Assembly (NCBI GenBank): GCA_964455525.1
Contig: CAYVWR010000010.1
Location: forward strand, 62,001 to 126,000
DNA from: JAFDZV01 sp964455525
GTDB lineage: Bacteria > Bacteroidota > Ignavibacteria > OLB7
Reading direction: 5' to 3'
Length of the DNA: 64,000 bases
Position numbers and translations under genes: made by a program. Below are positions 17,623-26,116 of the stretch, in pieces. Below the pieces are notes generated by a model. That model searched no databases. It saw only the letters and a program-made list of their open reading frames with translations, and was not told where the DNA came from. Position 1 is the stretch's first letter, and each line of letters begins with the position of its first letter.

Positions 17623-18485
17623 GAGCCTCGTACGATAGTGGAACTGAGGTCGGCAAACGTCTCCCGAATGCTCCGAAAGGTCGGCTCAGTGACAGGTAGA
17701 TCGCCATACCAGACATACTCGAAAAGCCAGGTAGCATCGGCAAACGACGCGCCTACCCCCACTACGGCACGCAACTCGTCGAGATACTCGTGGTTGGTCT
17801 TCCCCCGCCTCCAGTCAATCAACCCGCGGTCTGCAAGCTCCTTCAATGAACGGAGGTACAGAAGACGAACGGCGCGCCTGTAGTTTCTTGCAGCCACGGC
17901 CTCATCGATCAACACATCGAAGTTCATCGCATGGATATTCTCTTCGATCTCTGAGAACCCGACTCTGGCCCCCTCGCTTCGTGGCATCAGGAGCGCCCGC
18001 AGATCGGCCTTGACCAGCGACAGGATAACGCCGACAAGAGAGAGCACGGCGATAATGCGAAGCGCCCAGGTCCAGAAGTCGGCTTCGGCATTGTTGCCGA
18101 AGAGCTTCTTGATAAGGTCGCCGATCATGGCCATGATGATCGCCAGAAGGCTCTCCGGGTCTTTCACCTCATGATCGTACTGGAAATCCTTATCGGAGAG
18201 GTAGCGCTCCATCCGCTCGTGCGACGGTGCCCGACGCATTATCCGGGAGGAATCGTAATACACCACCGATGCCCCATCGTCCCCCCTGGCATTCTCGATC
18301 TCATGGAAAAGACTGTCGATAAAGGCGGAGTCGACGGTTGCAGGAACCGGATTATCCTGCGCAATCGCCGGCATCACGCTTACCAGCACAACCAGGCAGG
18401 CAGTTGTGAACATGCCTGCCAGACCACACCATGTGCGCGCAGAGATTGCCGAGAATATTCCGGGAGGAGAAGCCAAGCCTGACAC
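17619..18485 (-). CDS. DUF4129 domain-containing membrane protein
   Basis: A 288-aa protein with an N-terminal hydrophobic signal or anchor (ACLVVLVSVMPAIAQ), a periplasmic segment, one transmembrane helix (about 150-170, WALRIIAVLSLVGVILSLV) and the C-terminal DUF4129 domain. The domain signature is AAARNYRRAVRLLYLRSLKE followed by RGLIDWRRGKTNHEYLDEL. The GTG at 18485 gives 10 nt from the upstream stop. An ATG at 18413 would start directly at the signal peptide and is a real alternative. The stop is coupled to the DUF4350 gene. DUF4129 domains accompany MoxR-type clusters and, in other bacteria, transglutaminase-like proteins. Confidence 0.88.
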   Translation of the reverse strand: MSGLASPPGIFSAISARTWCGLAGMFTTACLVVLVSVMPAIAQDNPVPATVDSAFIDSLFHEIENARGDDGASVVYYDSSRIMRRAPSHERMERYLSDKDFQYDHEVKDPESLLAIIMAMIGDLIKKLFGNNAEADFWTWALRIIAVLSLVGVILSLVKADLRALLMPRSEGARVGFSEIEENIHAMNFDVLIDEAVAARNYRRAVRLLYLRSLKELADRGLIDWRRGKTNHEYLDELRAVVGVGASFADATWLFEYVWYGDLPVTEPTFRSIRETFADLSSTIVRGS

Positions 18486-18495
18486 CTTGCCGGGA

Positions 18496-19452
18496 TTAGA
18501 AACTGTGAGTGCCGAGATCGGAGGGATCCTCCTCCTGGCCGATCTGATCGATCTTCTCCATCATTCCCACACCCTCATGCTTTTCCACGAGGTTGAAGTA
18601 GTGGAGCACTGTGGCCAGCGTCGGCAGCGCATACAGCAGATAGCTGGTAATCATGGCAAGCACCAGAAGAGCGGTGATCACGACGCTGAACTGGCCGAAG
18701 TCCCCGAAGTCCTCCGCATGGCCGGAACTCAGCGCAGCAACGCCCATCAGGATATAGGCAGGGATCAGGAAGATATAGCTGCCAAAGCTGGAGATCATCG
18801 ACACCAGAAAGAGGACTCCCACGGTAAGCCACCAATGTCCCTGCACAAGCTCCATGCTCCGGGATATTGCCTCGCCGAACCCAACCTGTTCATACAGACG
18901 AACGGTGAACAACGGCGTAAGACGAACACCGAAATACAGAAGAACGGGAAGGATCACCAGCCCAAGCAACGCGCCGAAGACCGATCCGACAACAATCATC
19001 ACGACCCAGAGCACATAGAAAACGATGACGGCAAGCCAGAGTGCGATCATCGTCGTAAACACCTTGCCAAGGCTTGCACGTGTGGCCTGCCAGACATCAT
19101 CAACCTCGAATCCATCACGCCCGCGTTCCAGATAGAGGAAGACATAACTGTTCACCACGCCGATCATCAACAGGCTTGAAAGCAGCCCGCACAGTATGCC
19201 GACAACCAATCCGACTGCCGACCCTATGGTGAAATTATTCCCTAGAGACTCCAGATCCCGAATCTCGAAGAGCATGGAAACCCAGTTGCCCCCGATGAGA
19301 ATGCCGGCCAGAAGCACCGGCGGGCCACAGATATACAGAATGCTCTTGCCAAGGCTCCTGTAGTTCTCGCGGATAAAGGCGAACGTGACGTTGATCTGGT
19401 CGCCGAATCCACGCGACCGCCGAAGCTCGATAGGCGCCGATGTGGTTGTCAT
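18496..19452 (-). CDS. Polytopic integral membrane protein of the MoxR cluster
   Basis: A 318-aa protein with about six hydrophobic helices, for example the segments beginning ILYICGPPVLLAGILI, IGSAVGLVVGILCGLL, MIALWLAVIVFYVLWVVMIV, FGALLGLVILPVLLYFGV and SVVITALLVLAMITSYLLY. The motif FGEAISRSMELVQGHWW before the last helices is typical of the uncharacterised DUF4013/glycerophosphodiester-phosphodiesterase-membrane-domain type. Start ATG at 19452 has an AGGG about 6 nt upstream. The C-terminal tail is polar (EKHEGVGMMEKIDQIGQEED). Gene order places it between SpoIIM-like and DUF4129, as in related clusters. Function unknown. Confidence 0.75.
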   Translation of the reverse strand: MTTTSAPIELRRSRGFGDQINVTFAFIRENYRSLGKSILYICGPPVLLAGILIGGNWVSMLFEIRDLESLGNNFTIGSAVGLVVGILCGLLSSLLMIGVVNSYVFLYLERGRDGFEVDDVWQATRASLGKVFTTMIALWLAVIVFYVLWVVMIVVGSVFGALLGLVILPVLLYFGVRLTPLFTVRLYEQVGFGEAISRSMELVQGHWWLTVGVLFLVSMISSFGSYIFLIPAYILMGVAALSSGHAEDFGDFGQFSVVITALLVLAMITSYLLYALPTLATVLHYFNLVEKHEGVGMMEKIDQIGQEEDPSDLGTHSF

Positions 19453-19713
19453 AACTAACCCTACGTTTGAATAAGTATGCACATGTGGACGGCCGGAAGC
19501 ATGCCCCGATCGAGGACGGCACGAAGATAGGAAGCTAACCGGCAATCCTCTTCACTCTATCGTGTGCAATACATGAACGAAATAACCATTGAAAACCTTA
19601 CAGCATTTTTCCGGGATGAGCAACATGCAGCGCATGCCCCAGGTGCCCGGGATGCAGGCACCACATTCGGCAATGGCAATTGCATCGTGGCTGCGCGCCT
19701 CCATCGGTAGAGA

Positions 19714-20694
19714 TCAGGCGGTCGCCCTCGCGGCATCAAGCGATGCCTGGCGGTAGAGCGAGCGCGGATAGAGGATAAAGTACCAGAGCACAAAACCGAG
19801 CGAGCAGAGGATGATGCCGGCGCTTACTGCAATCGGCATATCGGTATATCTGGTGACAAAGGATTCCAGAAACCCTGCGATGATAAAGATCGGGAGCAGA
19901 CCAACGATGATCTTCACTCCCTGCTTCGCCCCACGCATAAACGACGCCCGCCGGGAATATGTTCCAGGAAAGAGCAGACTGTTCCCCAGCACCAGCCCAG
20001 CACCGCCCGCTATGATGATGGCAGAGATCTCAAGGGTGCCATGAATCCAGATCGAGAGGATCGAGGTGAAAAGCAGATCGCGCTCGTGGAAGAAATATTC
20101 AAATGCCCCCAGCATAACCCCATTCTGAAAGAGCACATAGGCGGTTCCAAAGGAGAACAGAAGACCGGCAACAAACGCGAAGAAGGAGACTCTGATGTTG
20201 TTGAAGGTGATATACGAGAACATCGAAATCTCGTCGGACCCCTTGTAGATTGCCATCGGATCGCCGTTATCAATGTTTGCCAGCGTCTGATTCACATAGG
20301 AATCGCCCAAGATAAGCCGGACAAACGCATCGTCATTGGCCGCCGAAAGCACGCCGATCGCCATCGCCACAACAAAGATGATGAGCGCATAGAGCATCTC
20401 CTTTCTCGACTCCCACATCACCAGCGGCACCTCCTGTTTCCAGAAGGTGATGAACCGGCTCCGAGACTCCTTCTTGTTCCGATAGATAGCCTGGTGCACC
20501 CTTATGGCAAGGGTGTTCAGATACTGCGTTGTCTTGCTTTGCGGGTAGAACGTCCGGGCATAGGAAAGATCATCGGTAAGCTGTACAAACAGATCGGCAA
20601 GCTGGTCCGGGTTGGCACGTGTCGATTCTGCCAGTAGGGACTCGAATTGCTTCCACTTATCGGCGTTCTGCTTCAGAAACGCAGCCTCTCTCAT
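19714..20694 (-). CDS. Stage II sporulation protein M (SpoIIM)-family membrane protein
   Basis: A 326-aa inner-membrane protein. The N-terminal ~100 residues are soluble and helical (MREAAFLKQNADKWKQFESL). The C-terminal two thirds hold six or so helices with the SpoIIM family features SYITFNNIRVSFFAFVAGLL, GTAYVLFQNGVMLGAF and LSIWIHGTLEISAIIIAGG. This organism need not sporulate. The family is widespread in non-sporeformers, where it lies beside RDD and MoxR genes as it does here. The start at 20694 is chosen by homology to the usual N-terminus. The ribosome binding site is weak. First gene of the six-gene cluster, divergent from RDD. Confidence 0.88.
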   Translation of the reverse strand: MREAAFLKQNADKWKQFESLLAESTRANPDQLADLFVQLTDDLSYARTFYPQSKTTQYLNTLAIRVHQAIYRNKKESRSRFITFWKQEVPLVMWESRKEMLYALIIFVVAMAIGVLSAANDDAFVRLILGDSYVNQTLANIDNGDPMAIYKGSDEISMFSYITFNNIRVSFFAFVAGLLFSFGTAYVLFQNGVMLGAFEYFFHERDLLFTSILSIWIHGTLEISAIIIAGGAGLVLGNSLLFPGTYSRRASFMRGAKQGVKIIVGLLPIFIIAGFLESFVTRYTDMPIAVSAGIILCSLGFVLWYFILYPRSLYRQASLDAARATA

Positions 20695-20933
20695 ACTGTT
20701 GGGAAATCTATGAGTCGGTGAAGTACAGGAATGCCCGGCCTGCGATACATCCCTGCGGATCATCCCTTGAATGATCGCATCATTTTCGCATGTTTGCCGA
20801 CATCGTGAACCGCCAGAATCCCCCGGCGGCATATGCACCGGAGCAAAGAACCGCATCCGAAGAGAGCCGATGGGAACGTTATGCTCATCGTATCCCGGCT
20901 GGTAGCAGCCCCAACGAACATAGCCGAAGCACC

Positions 20934-21656
20934 ATGAAAGTACAAATCCAGACTACGCAAAACGTCGATATCGACTATGAAGTGGCTGATATGGGCCATC
21001 GTATAGGAGCGGCCATCATTGATCTGCTCATTATGGTCGGCTATGCTTTTGCCGCCTTTACGCTGTTGACCGCTCTTACAACCTCGGTCAACGATGGCCT
21101 GCTAAGCGCGCTGTTTATCGGAGCATACATCCCGCTCTTCCTGTATGGTGTGCTCTGTGAAAGTATTCTGGACGGCCAGACGTTCGGCAAAAAAGCTGTA
21201 AAGATCAAGGTAGTAAAAATGGATGGCACCCAGCCGGGCATAAGCTCCTACCTGCTTCGCTGGCTGATCGGGCTTATCGAGAAGAACCCCTTCATTTTCA
21301 TGGGAGCTATCAGCATTATCGTGATCCTGCTCAATGGCAAGGGACAGCGCCTTGGCGATCTTGCCGCCGGCACCACCGTGGTAAAGATCAAACCGACAAT
21401 CTCGCTCGATCACACCATCTTCGCGGCGGTGGAGGAGAGCTATACCCCGGTATTCCCGGGCGTTACACGGCTCACCGACCGCGACATCGCAATCATCCAG
21501 GAAGTGCTAAGCTCGGATGAACGACTTGATAATCCGATGCTGCTCAGCAAACTTGCCGACAAGGTGAAAGCCGTCCTGGAAGTGGAGCCGAATATGCAGG
21601 CGGTACAGTTCCTTAGAACAGTGGTCAAGGATTATAATTATTATACGGGGATGTGA
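20934..21656 (+). CDS. RDD-family membrane protein
   Basis: A 240-aa protein. The RDD domain spans about residues 15-160: the opening YEVADMGHRIGAAIIDLLIM carries the conserved Arg and Asp, followed by a second helix LFIGAYIPLFLYGVLCESIL with the downstream GQTFGKKAVKIKVVK strand, and a third helix near FIFMGAISIIVILL. The closing GQRLGDLAAGTTVV is typical. The C-terminal ~70 residues are soluble and helical (DRDIAIIQEVLSSDERLDN). RDD proteins are membrane proteins of debated function, including ion transport in some. Divergently transcribed from the SpoIIM-like gene, a common arrangement for this cluster. Confidence 0.9.
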   Translation: MKVQIQTTQNVDIDYEVADMGHRIGAAIIDLLIMVGYAFAAFTLLTALTTSVNDGLLSALFIGAYIPLFLYGVLCESILDGQTFGKKAVKIKVVKMDGTQPGISSYLLRWLIGLIEKNPFIFMGAISIIVILLNGKGQRLGDLAAGTTVVKIKPTISLDHTIFAAVEESYTPVFPGVTRLTDRDIAIIQEVLSSDERLDNPMLLSKLADKVKAVLEVEPNMQAVQFLRTVVKDYNYYTGM

Positions 21657-21963
21657 GCGCAGGAGAAGAGAGGTTGCTCGGAGACCACGACGGTGTCCGT
21701 AGCCAACCCCTGGAACAAGCCGTGGGCGTGTCGATACGATCCCGCATCGTGTACAAACGGATCAAGAACGCCTGACGTGGCACATGCCAGAACACCAAGG
21801 CTGTCCACGGGATACGGGGTCGCCTGGAGAGGCTCTCCGCCGGGTCGTGCTGCTCGGAGCGGGGCATGCACAGGCCGGACACCATGCCCTGTCTGCCCGA
21901 GTATGGTTGGGAGGGAGTCCGGGTGATCCGTTCCTGAGCATACCGCAGCGGGAGCCGGTCCGC
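21657..21963. other. Convergent intergenic region
   Basis: About 300 nt between the RDD gene (plus) and the SDR gene (minus). I see no gene, clear terminator or repeat. Confidence 0.4.
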
Positions 21964-22872
21964 TCAGCCATTGACCACTTCACCACCATTCGGATGCACT
22001 ACCTGTCCCGACATATAGGAAGAATCATCCGACGCCAGGAAAACGTACGATGGCGCCACCTCCTCCGGCTGGCCGGGACGTTTCATGGGGGTATCGCTGC
22101 CGAATGTCCGCACCTTCTCTTCATCGAATGTTGAGGGAATGAGCGGCGTCCAGATCGGCCCCGGCGCCACGGCATTGACACGAATACCTTTCTCGATGAG
22201 CGACATGGAGAGCGATCGGGTAAACGCGGTGATCGCTCCCTTCGATGACGAATAATCAAGCAGTTCAGGGCTGCCACGATATGCGGTCACCGACGTTGTA
22301 TTGATGATTGTGCTCCCTTTTTTCAGATGCTTCATGGCCGCTCGTGTCAGATAAAACATCGCAAAGATATTGGTGCGGAATGTCCGCTCAAGCTGTTCGT
22401 TTGTGATATCCTCGATGCTTTTCTGCGGATGCTGCTCGGCAGCATTATTGACAAGCACATCCAGCCCGCCCAGATCCTGCACGGTCCGTTCAACGCTCTC
22501 AATGCAGAAGGAATCATCGCCGATATCACCTGCAAGAAGGATACAACGCGCCCCCTCCTCCTCCACCATTTTCCTGGTTTCCCTGGCATCGCCATGCTCG
22601 TTCAGATACACGATCGCCACATCGGCACCCTCACGTGCAAACGCTATGGCCACGGCACGCCCGATGCCACTGTCGCCACCGGTAATCAGGGCCACCTTTC
22701 CGGCCAGCTTGCCGCTGCCGCGATGCCCAGGGCCATCCGCCTTCGGACGCGGCTTCATCTCGGACTCGATGCCAGGGCGGCGTTCCTGATGCTGCGGGGG
22801 GAGCAGCGAGGCATCCTCTGCGATATTCCCATCGTCCTGCGTTTGTTTCCCCTTCTTCTCTTGCTGTGCCAT
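21964..22872 (-). CDS. SDR-family oxidoreductase, general-stress type
   Basis: A 302-aa NAD(P)-dependent short-chain dehydrogenase. The Rossmann motif TGGDSGIG is at 64-71, NNAAEQHP at about 142-149, and the catalytic Ser194-Tyr207-Lys211 set is visible (NTTSVTAYRGSPELLDYSSSK region). The ~55-residue hydrophilic N-terminal extension (many Gln, Lys, Pro) is characteristic of the YghA/YhdF/GsiB-like subgroup of stress-associated SDRs. An AAGGGG ribosome binding site precedes ATG 22872. Substrate is not predictable. Together with the following SRPBCC, ferritin-like and AhpD-like genes on the same strand it makes a stress-gene neighbourhood, though intergenic gaps of 150-630 nt argue for separate transcripts. 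Confidence 0.92.
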   Translation of the reverse strand: MAQQEKKGKQTQDDGNIAEDASLLPPQHQERRPGIESEMKPRPKADGPGHRGSGKLAGKVALITGGDSGIGRAVAIAFAREGADVAIVYLNEHGDARETRKMVEEEGARCILLAGDIGDDSFCIESVERTVQDLGGLDVLVNNAAEQHPQKSIEDITNEQLERTFRTNIFAMFYLTRAAMKHLKKGSTIINTTSVTAYRGSPELLDYSSSKGAITAFTRSLSMSLIEKGIRVNAVAPGPIWTPLIPSTFDEEKVRTFGSDTPMKRPGQPEEVAPSYVFLASDDSSYMSGQVVHPNGGEVVNG

Positions 22873-23091
22873 TGTGTCCCCTTCGGATTCCAGTGTGATA
22901 TGTTCCCGCCAGCTCTATGCTACAACGGGAATGCATTCTCCTCTCCGCTTTCCTCAACATCCATACCAGCCCGATAGGACAACGGTCCTGGATACAACGA
23001 TGCCGCGTGGCAGGCCACTGTTTCCAGCACTACCACGCGGCAATCGCATTTCAACCCTGTAGGCATACATCCGCATCATGCGGATGAACGG

Positions 23092-23628
23092 TTACATCGG
23101 AGGCAGTTCGCCCGTCCGGTAACGATCAGGGTCCGATTCATTGTTCGCATCGGCCCCCTTCGGAGGTTTCACCGCACCGGCATGGATATGCCCACGCCAC
23201 GCGCCGGTCTCATCGCCACGTGATTCGATGAACGACTTGAAACGCTCCAGATCGCCTTCCACACGACGGGAGACAACGCCAAGCAGATCCCCGGCCAGCT
23301 CCACCAGCCCTTCCGGCCGATATTCTATACGGAGATGCACCTGGGTCTTTTCCCCGCCAAGCGGATGGAACGTGACGATACCACTGTTCTCCGCACCGGA
23401 GACTGAGCGCCATGCGATCCGTTCATCAGGCACTTGCGAGGTGATCTCCGCCTCCCAACGTTCCTCCTTCCCGCTGATCTCGGCATGCCACTGGAGCCGT
23501 TGCGCATCGACCTGCCGTACCTCCTTCACCCCCTCCATAAACCGTGGGAACTCCTCGAACTGTGTCCACTGGTTATACACGTTCCGTACAGGAACATCCA
23601 CCTCGATCGTTTTTTCAACCGACGCCAT
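23092..23628 (-). CDS. SRPBCC-family protein (cyclase/dehydrase-like)
   Basis: A 178-aa soluble protein of the START/Bet v 1 (SRPBCC) fold. The opening VEKTIEVDVPVRNVYNQWTQ and FEEFPRFMEGVKEVRQVD are the hallmarks of the polyketide_cyc/COG5637 group. The strand ERIAWRSVSGAENSGIVTFH follows, and the C-terminal helix (LLGVVSRRVEGDLERFKSFI) closes the pocket. The tail after 140 is polar and disordered. The ATG at 23628 is preferred over 23634 because the AAGGAG box is 8 nt before it rather than 2. Likely binds a hydrophobic ligand; role unknown. Often found near general-stress genes, as here. Confidence 0.88.
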   Translation of the reverse strand: MASVEKTIEVDVPVRNVYNQWTQFEEFPRFMEGVKEVRQVDAQRLQWHAEISGKEERWEAEITSQVPDERIAWRSVSGAENSGIVTFHPLGGEKTQVHLRIEYRPEGLVELAGDLLGVVSRRVEGDLERFKSFIESRGDETGAWRGHIHAGAVKPPKGADANNESDPDRYRTGELPPM

Positions 23629-23782
23629 AGCCATATCTCCTTGATTATGAACATGATTTCATCCCCAGCACATCAGCCTGACTGTGTCTGTACGATATCA
23701 CGCATCGTCGCGCTCCATCACGTGTGGCAATCAGCGAACATCCCCCGCATCGCATCCCCTTTTTCCTGTATTTCGCGAGCGC

Positions 23783-24496
23783 TCAGCTCCGGCCACGCCC
23801 GAGTGCACCACCAGTGCCAGCGGCAGCACGCCTTGTGCTCCCCTTTGTAGAGCCTGCAACGGCTGCCGGGGCACGCCCTGCGGTTGCGCGCGGCGAGGAT
23901 GCGGCAGCGCCCTTTGCAGGCTTCGCAGGAGCCTTTGCATGCGCCTTTACTTTCTTTCCTATCCCGCTACGATCAGCCTCGGCTCCTTGGTCATCGTTCT
24001 GCTGAGGCATCAGCAGCGTTGTATCGAAGGCCTTGGAAAGCTCATGAAGTTTATCGAGCGTGGCATGCTCCTCCTGGAGATTCTGCGCAAGCAACTCCAC
24101 GGCCTGATCCATCCCAAGCTGCTGTGCTATCTGGATCAACCCCTCGTAGGCGCTTATCTCGTATCGCTCTGCCTTGGCAGCAGCTCCAAGATTGAAGTAA
24201 TCAAGCATATCCTGTGAAGGCTTCTCCTTCTTGGTGAAATTCTGCTTCTCCTTCAGCAGGCCTTCGATTCCCGGACACCGCTCCGGCTCCGGCACTTTGC
24301 CCGACAGCTTGAACACCTTCTGAAGTCGTTTGATCTGCCCCTGGGTTTCCCGCTTGTGCGAGGTATAAGCTTTTTTGGCCTCACGATGTTTTGTCTCGGA
24401 AGCAAGTTGCTCCAGCGCCTCCACAAGGCGATGCTCGGCGTAATAGATATCCTTCATCTCGTGCTCGAACAGCTCGCTTAAATTTTTAACCGCCAT
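23783..24496 (-). CDS. YciE/DUF892-type ferritin-like protein with H1-like basic tail
   Basis: A 237-aa protein. Residues 1-165 are a DUF892 (YciE/YciF) ferritin-like four-helix domain: LSELFEHEMKDIYYAEHRLV, with Glu and His metal-ligand candidates (E11, E13, E21, H22), then KAERYEISAYEGLIQIAQQL and QNLQEEHATLDKLHELS. The family is usually ~165-170 aa. Here residues 181-237 add a tail rich in Ala, Lys, Arg, Pro and Gly, with no Asp or Glu and 13 Lys/Arg, resembling histone H1/HU-type C-terminal tails. The ATG has AAGGA upstream. Function of the domain is a stress-related di-iron protein, and the tail may bind DNA or RNA (inference). Confidence 0.88.
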   Translation of the reverse strand: MAVKNLSELFEHEMKDIYYAEHRLVEALEQLASETKHREAKKAYTSHKRETQGQIKRLQKVFKLSGKVPEPERCPGIEGLLKEKQNFTKKEKPSQDMLDYFNLGAAAKAERYEISAYEGLIQIAQQLGMDQAVELLAQNLQEEHATLDKLHELSKAFDTTLLMPQQNDDQGAEADRSGIGKKVKAHAKAPAKPAKGAAASSPRATAGRAPAAVAGSTKGSTRRAAAGTGGALGRGRS

Positions 24497-25127
24497 GCCT
24501 GTATTCCTTGTAGATAGTAGTATATGGGAATATCCGCCACCGGAATTGTACGCACAACACGCCTGATTGCCACAGACAGCACTGCCATAAGGCCAGGCAC
24601 GGGCTATTGCTCACCACATTGCAGTAACAATTGCTTTGACAACTCCCATGCCATGAATTCCCTGGCAGAGACCATCCGGCATGCATGGAGTACGGAATGC
24701 GGAACAGCAATGTGATGGGCCTGAAATAATGGTGTGCGACCTCACGACAGCAACCCGGGGACCAGCTATAGACAGGGGGCGATAACGAGAATGTGGGTTC
24801 AGAATTCCTTTACGGGGGAACGTTTACGGGGGAACGTTGATAGCAGTAGCATCACAGGGTGGATTTCCAGCAGCGGGGGTGGAGTGCATAGCAGGAATTG
24901 ACGGCGGAGAAATCGCGCAGAGGCCGATGCACAAAACAATGGTCCAGACTCTTTGTTCGGACACCCGTGCGCCAGGCCTGCGACACACCTCTAGAATACA
25001 GCGTTACGGTCTTCCGCCTGGAGAACATACCCGTGAAAACGGACATATTCTCCAGAGCTGGCGCAGCACTCTGCTCCGGCATGGCAGAAGCCTTCAGACA
25101 ACGGAAGTTCCGCATCAAGCTGGTCTC
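24497..25127. other. Intergenic region, no supported gene
   Basis: 630 nt between the ferritin-like and AhpD-like genes. It contains a tandem direct repeat ACGGGGGAACGTT at 24812-24824 and 24826-24838. No protein-like frame and no TAnnTTTG box. Confidence 0.4.
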
Positions 25128-25685
25128 TCACGCCACCGGATCGGATGTTGCAATCGAGACATACCCACTGGCAGCCAATCGTTCCCCCATCGCAGCATAC
25201 ATCGCCGGATCATCCGGCGCCCATGTGCCCAGGCCATCCACATAACGATTGAACATACAGAAGGCAGCGGCTATAAGCACCGTATCATGGATCTCGACAT
25301 CGTTTGCTCCATGCCGTCTGGCCTCGGCGATATCATCGGGGGCAACATGACGTCCTCCCTGCTGTACCTTCGCAGCAACGGCAAGAAGGGCTTTCATCTT
25401 CTCGCCTATCGGTGCACTCTGGTAATCGCTCTTGACAGCCTCGACGAGTTCGGCCTTCCCATCGAGCAGAGCGCAGGCGGCCGCACCATGCGAACGGCAA
25501 CAGAAGGCGCAGTTATTCAGATGAGAGACGTAGGTAGCGATCAGTTCCCGCTCGCCTCGCGTGAGCGGTGAGGGTCCGACAAGAAGCGCCTCGGCCAGTT
25601 CGCGCAGCGGCCTGCCGGTTTCTGGTCTGAACGCCATAGGCCCGGTGATGCCGGGAAGTTCTTGTGGCAATTCGATATGTGCCAT
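25128..25685 (-). CDS. Carboxymuconolactone decarboxylase (AhpD-like) family protein
   Basis: A 185-aa all-helical protein of the AhpD/CMD superfamily, close to the peroxidase-related (TIGR01926-like) subgroup. The key motif ELIATYVSHLNNCAFCCRSH carries the redox pair C59-x-x-C62 plus His66. AhpD-type proteins use such a CxxC pair as a disulfide reductase in peroxide defence. C63 next to the pair is an extra cysteine. The C-terminal part has FCMFNRYVDGLGTW, also typical. A CAGGAG box precedes ATG 25685. Physiological partner not in the window, so peroxide role is inferred from family. Confidence 0.9.
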   Translation of the reverse strand: MAHIELPQELPGITGPMAFRPETGRPLRELAEALLVGPSPLTRGERELIATYVSHLNNCAFCCRSHGAAACALLDGKAELVEAVKSDYQSAPIGEKMKALLAVAAKVQQGGRHVAPDDIAEARRHGANDVEIHDTVLIAAAFCMFNRYVDGLGTWAPDDPAMYAAMGERLAASGYVSIATSDPVA

Positions 25686-26116
25686 GGTATGCTCCTGGTA
25701 CAGTATGTCGATGGTAAATTATAGACGGGCAGGCGACATGCGAGAACCGTCGCGATGGGCCTTGGCAGCGAAGGTATGGATTATGGCCGGCATCGGAAAC
25801 AGCCCGAGCACAGCGGCGCGTTTTTTCCGGCATGGCCTATGGAAAGGGCCCATGATATACTACATTCCCCGTAACTTTGCTCGCAAGGGAACCGTAGCCC
25901 TCAGGGTGCAGGCTGAAACAATTGGCTCTCCCTCCCCTACAGCCACGAAACTTCCACCCCCGTTGTACGGACTCACGTTGTATATTTACGCTCATATGCT
26001 TGTTCTACCCCCATCTAGGTCGGGAATAGGCTCAAGCTCACCGCCGCATCGGACAGACTTTTTCTGCATGCTAGGTGTGAGCGCTTTCTTCACAGTCACA
26101 GTAAGCGATTAGAGCT
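25686..26116. other. Divergent intergenic region
   Basis: 430 nt between the AhpD-like gene (minus) and the tricorn protease gene (plus). It contains an exact TAACTTTG box (25872-25879) on the plus strand. No gene. Confidence 0.45.
25872..25879 (+). promoter_or_regulatory. Candidate promoter -7 box for the tricorn gene
   Basis: TAACTTTG matches the Bacteroidota -7 consensus TAnnTTTG. No TTG is found about 20 nt upstream, so support is weak. A start here would leave a ~230-nt leader before ATG 26117. Confidence 0.35.
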
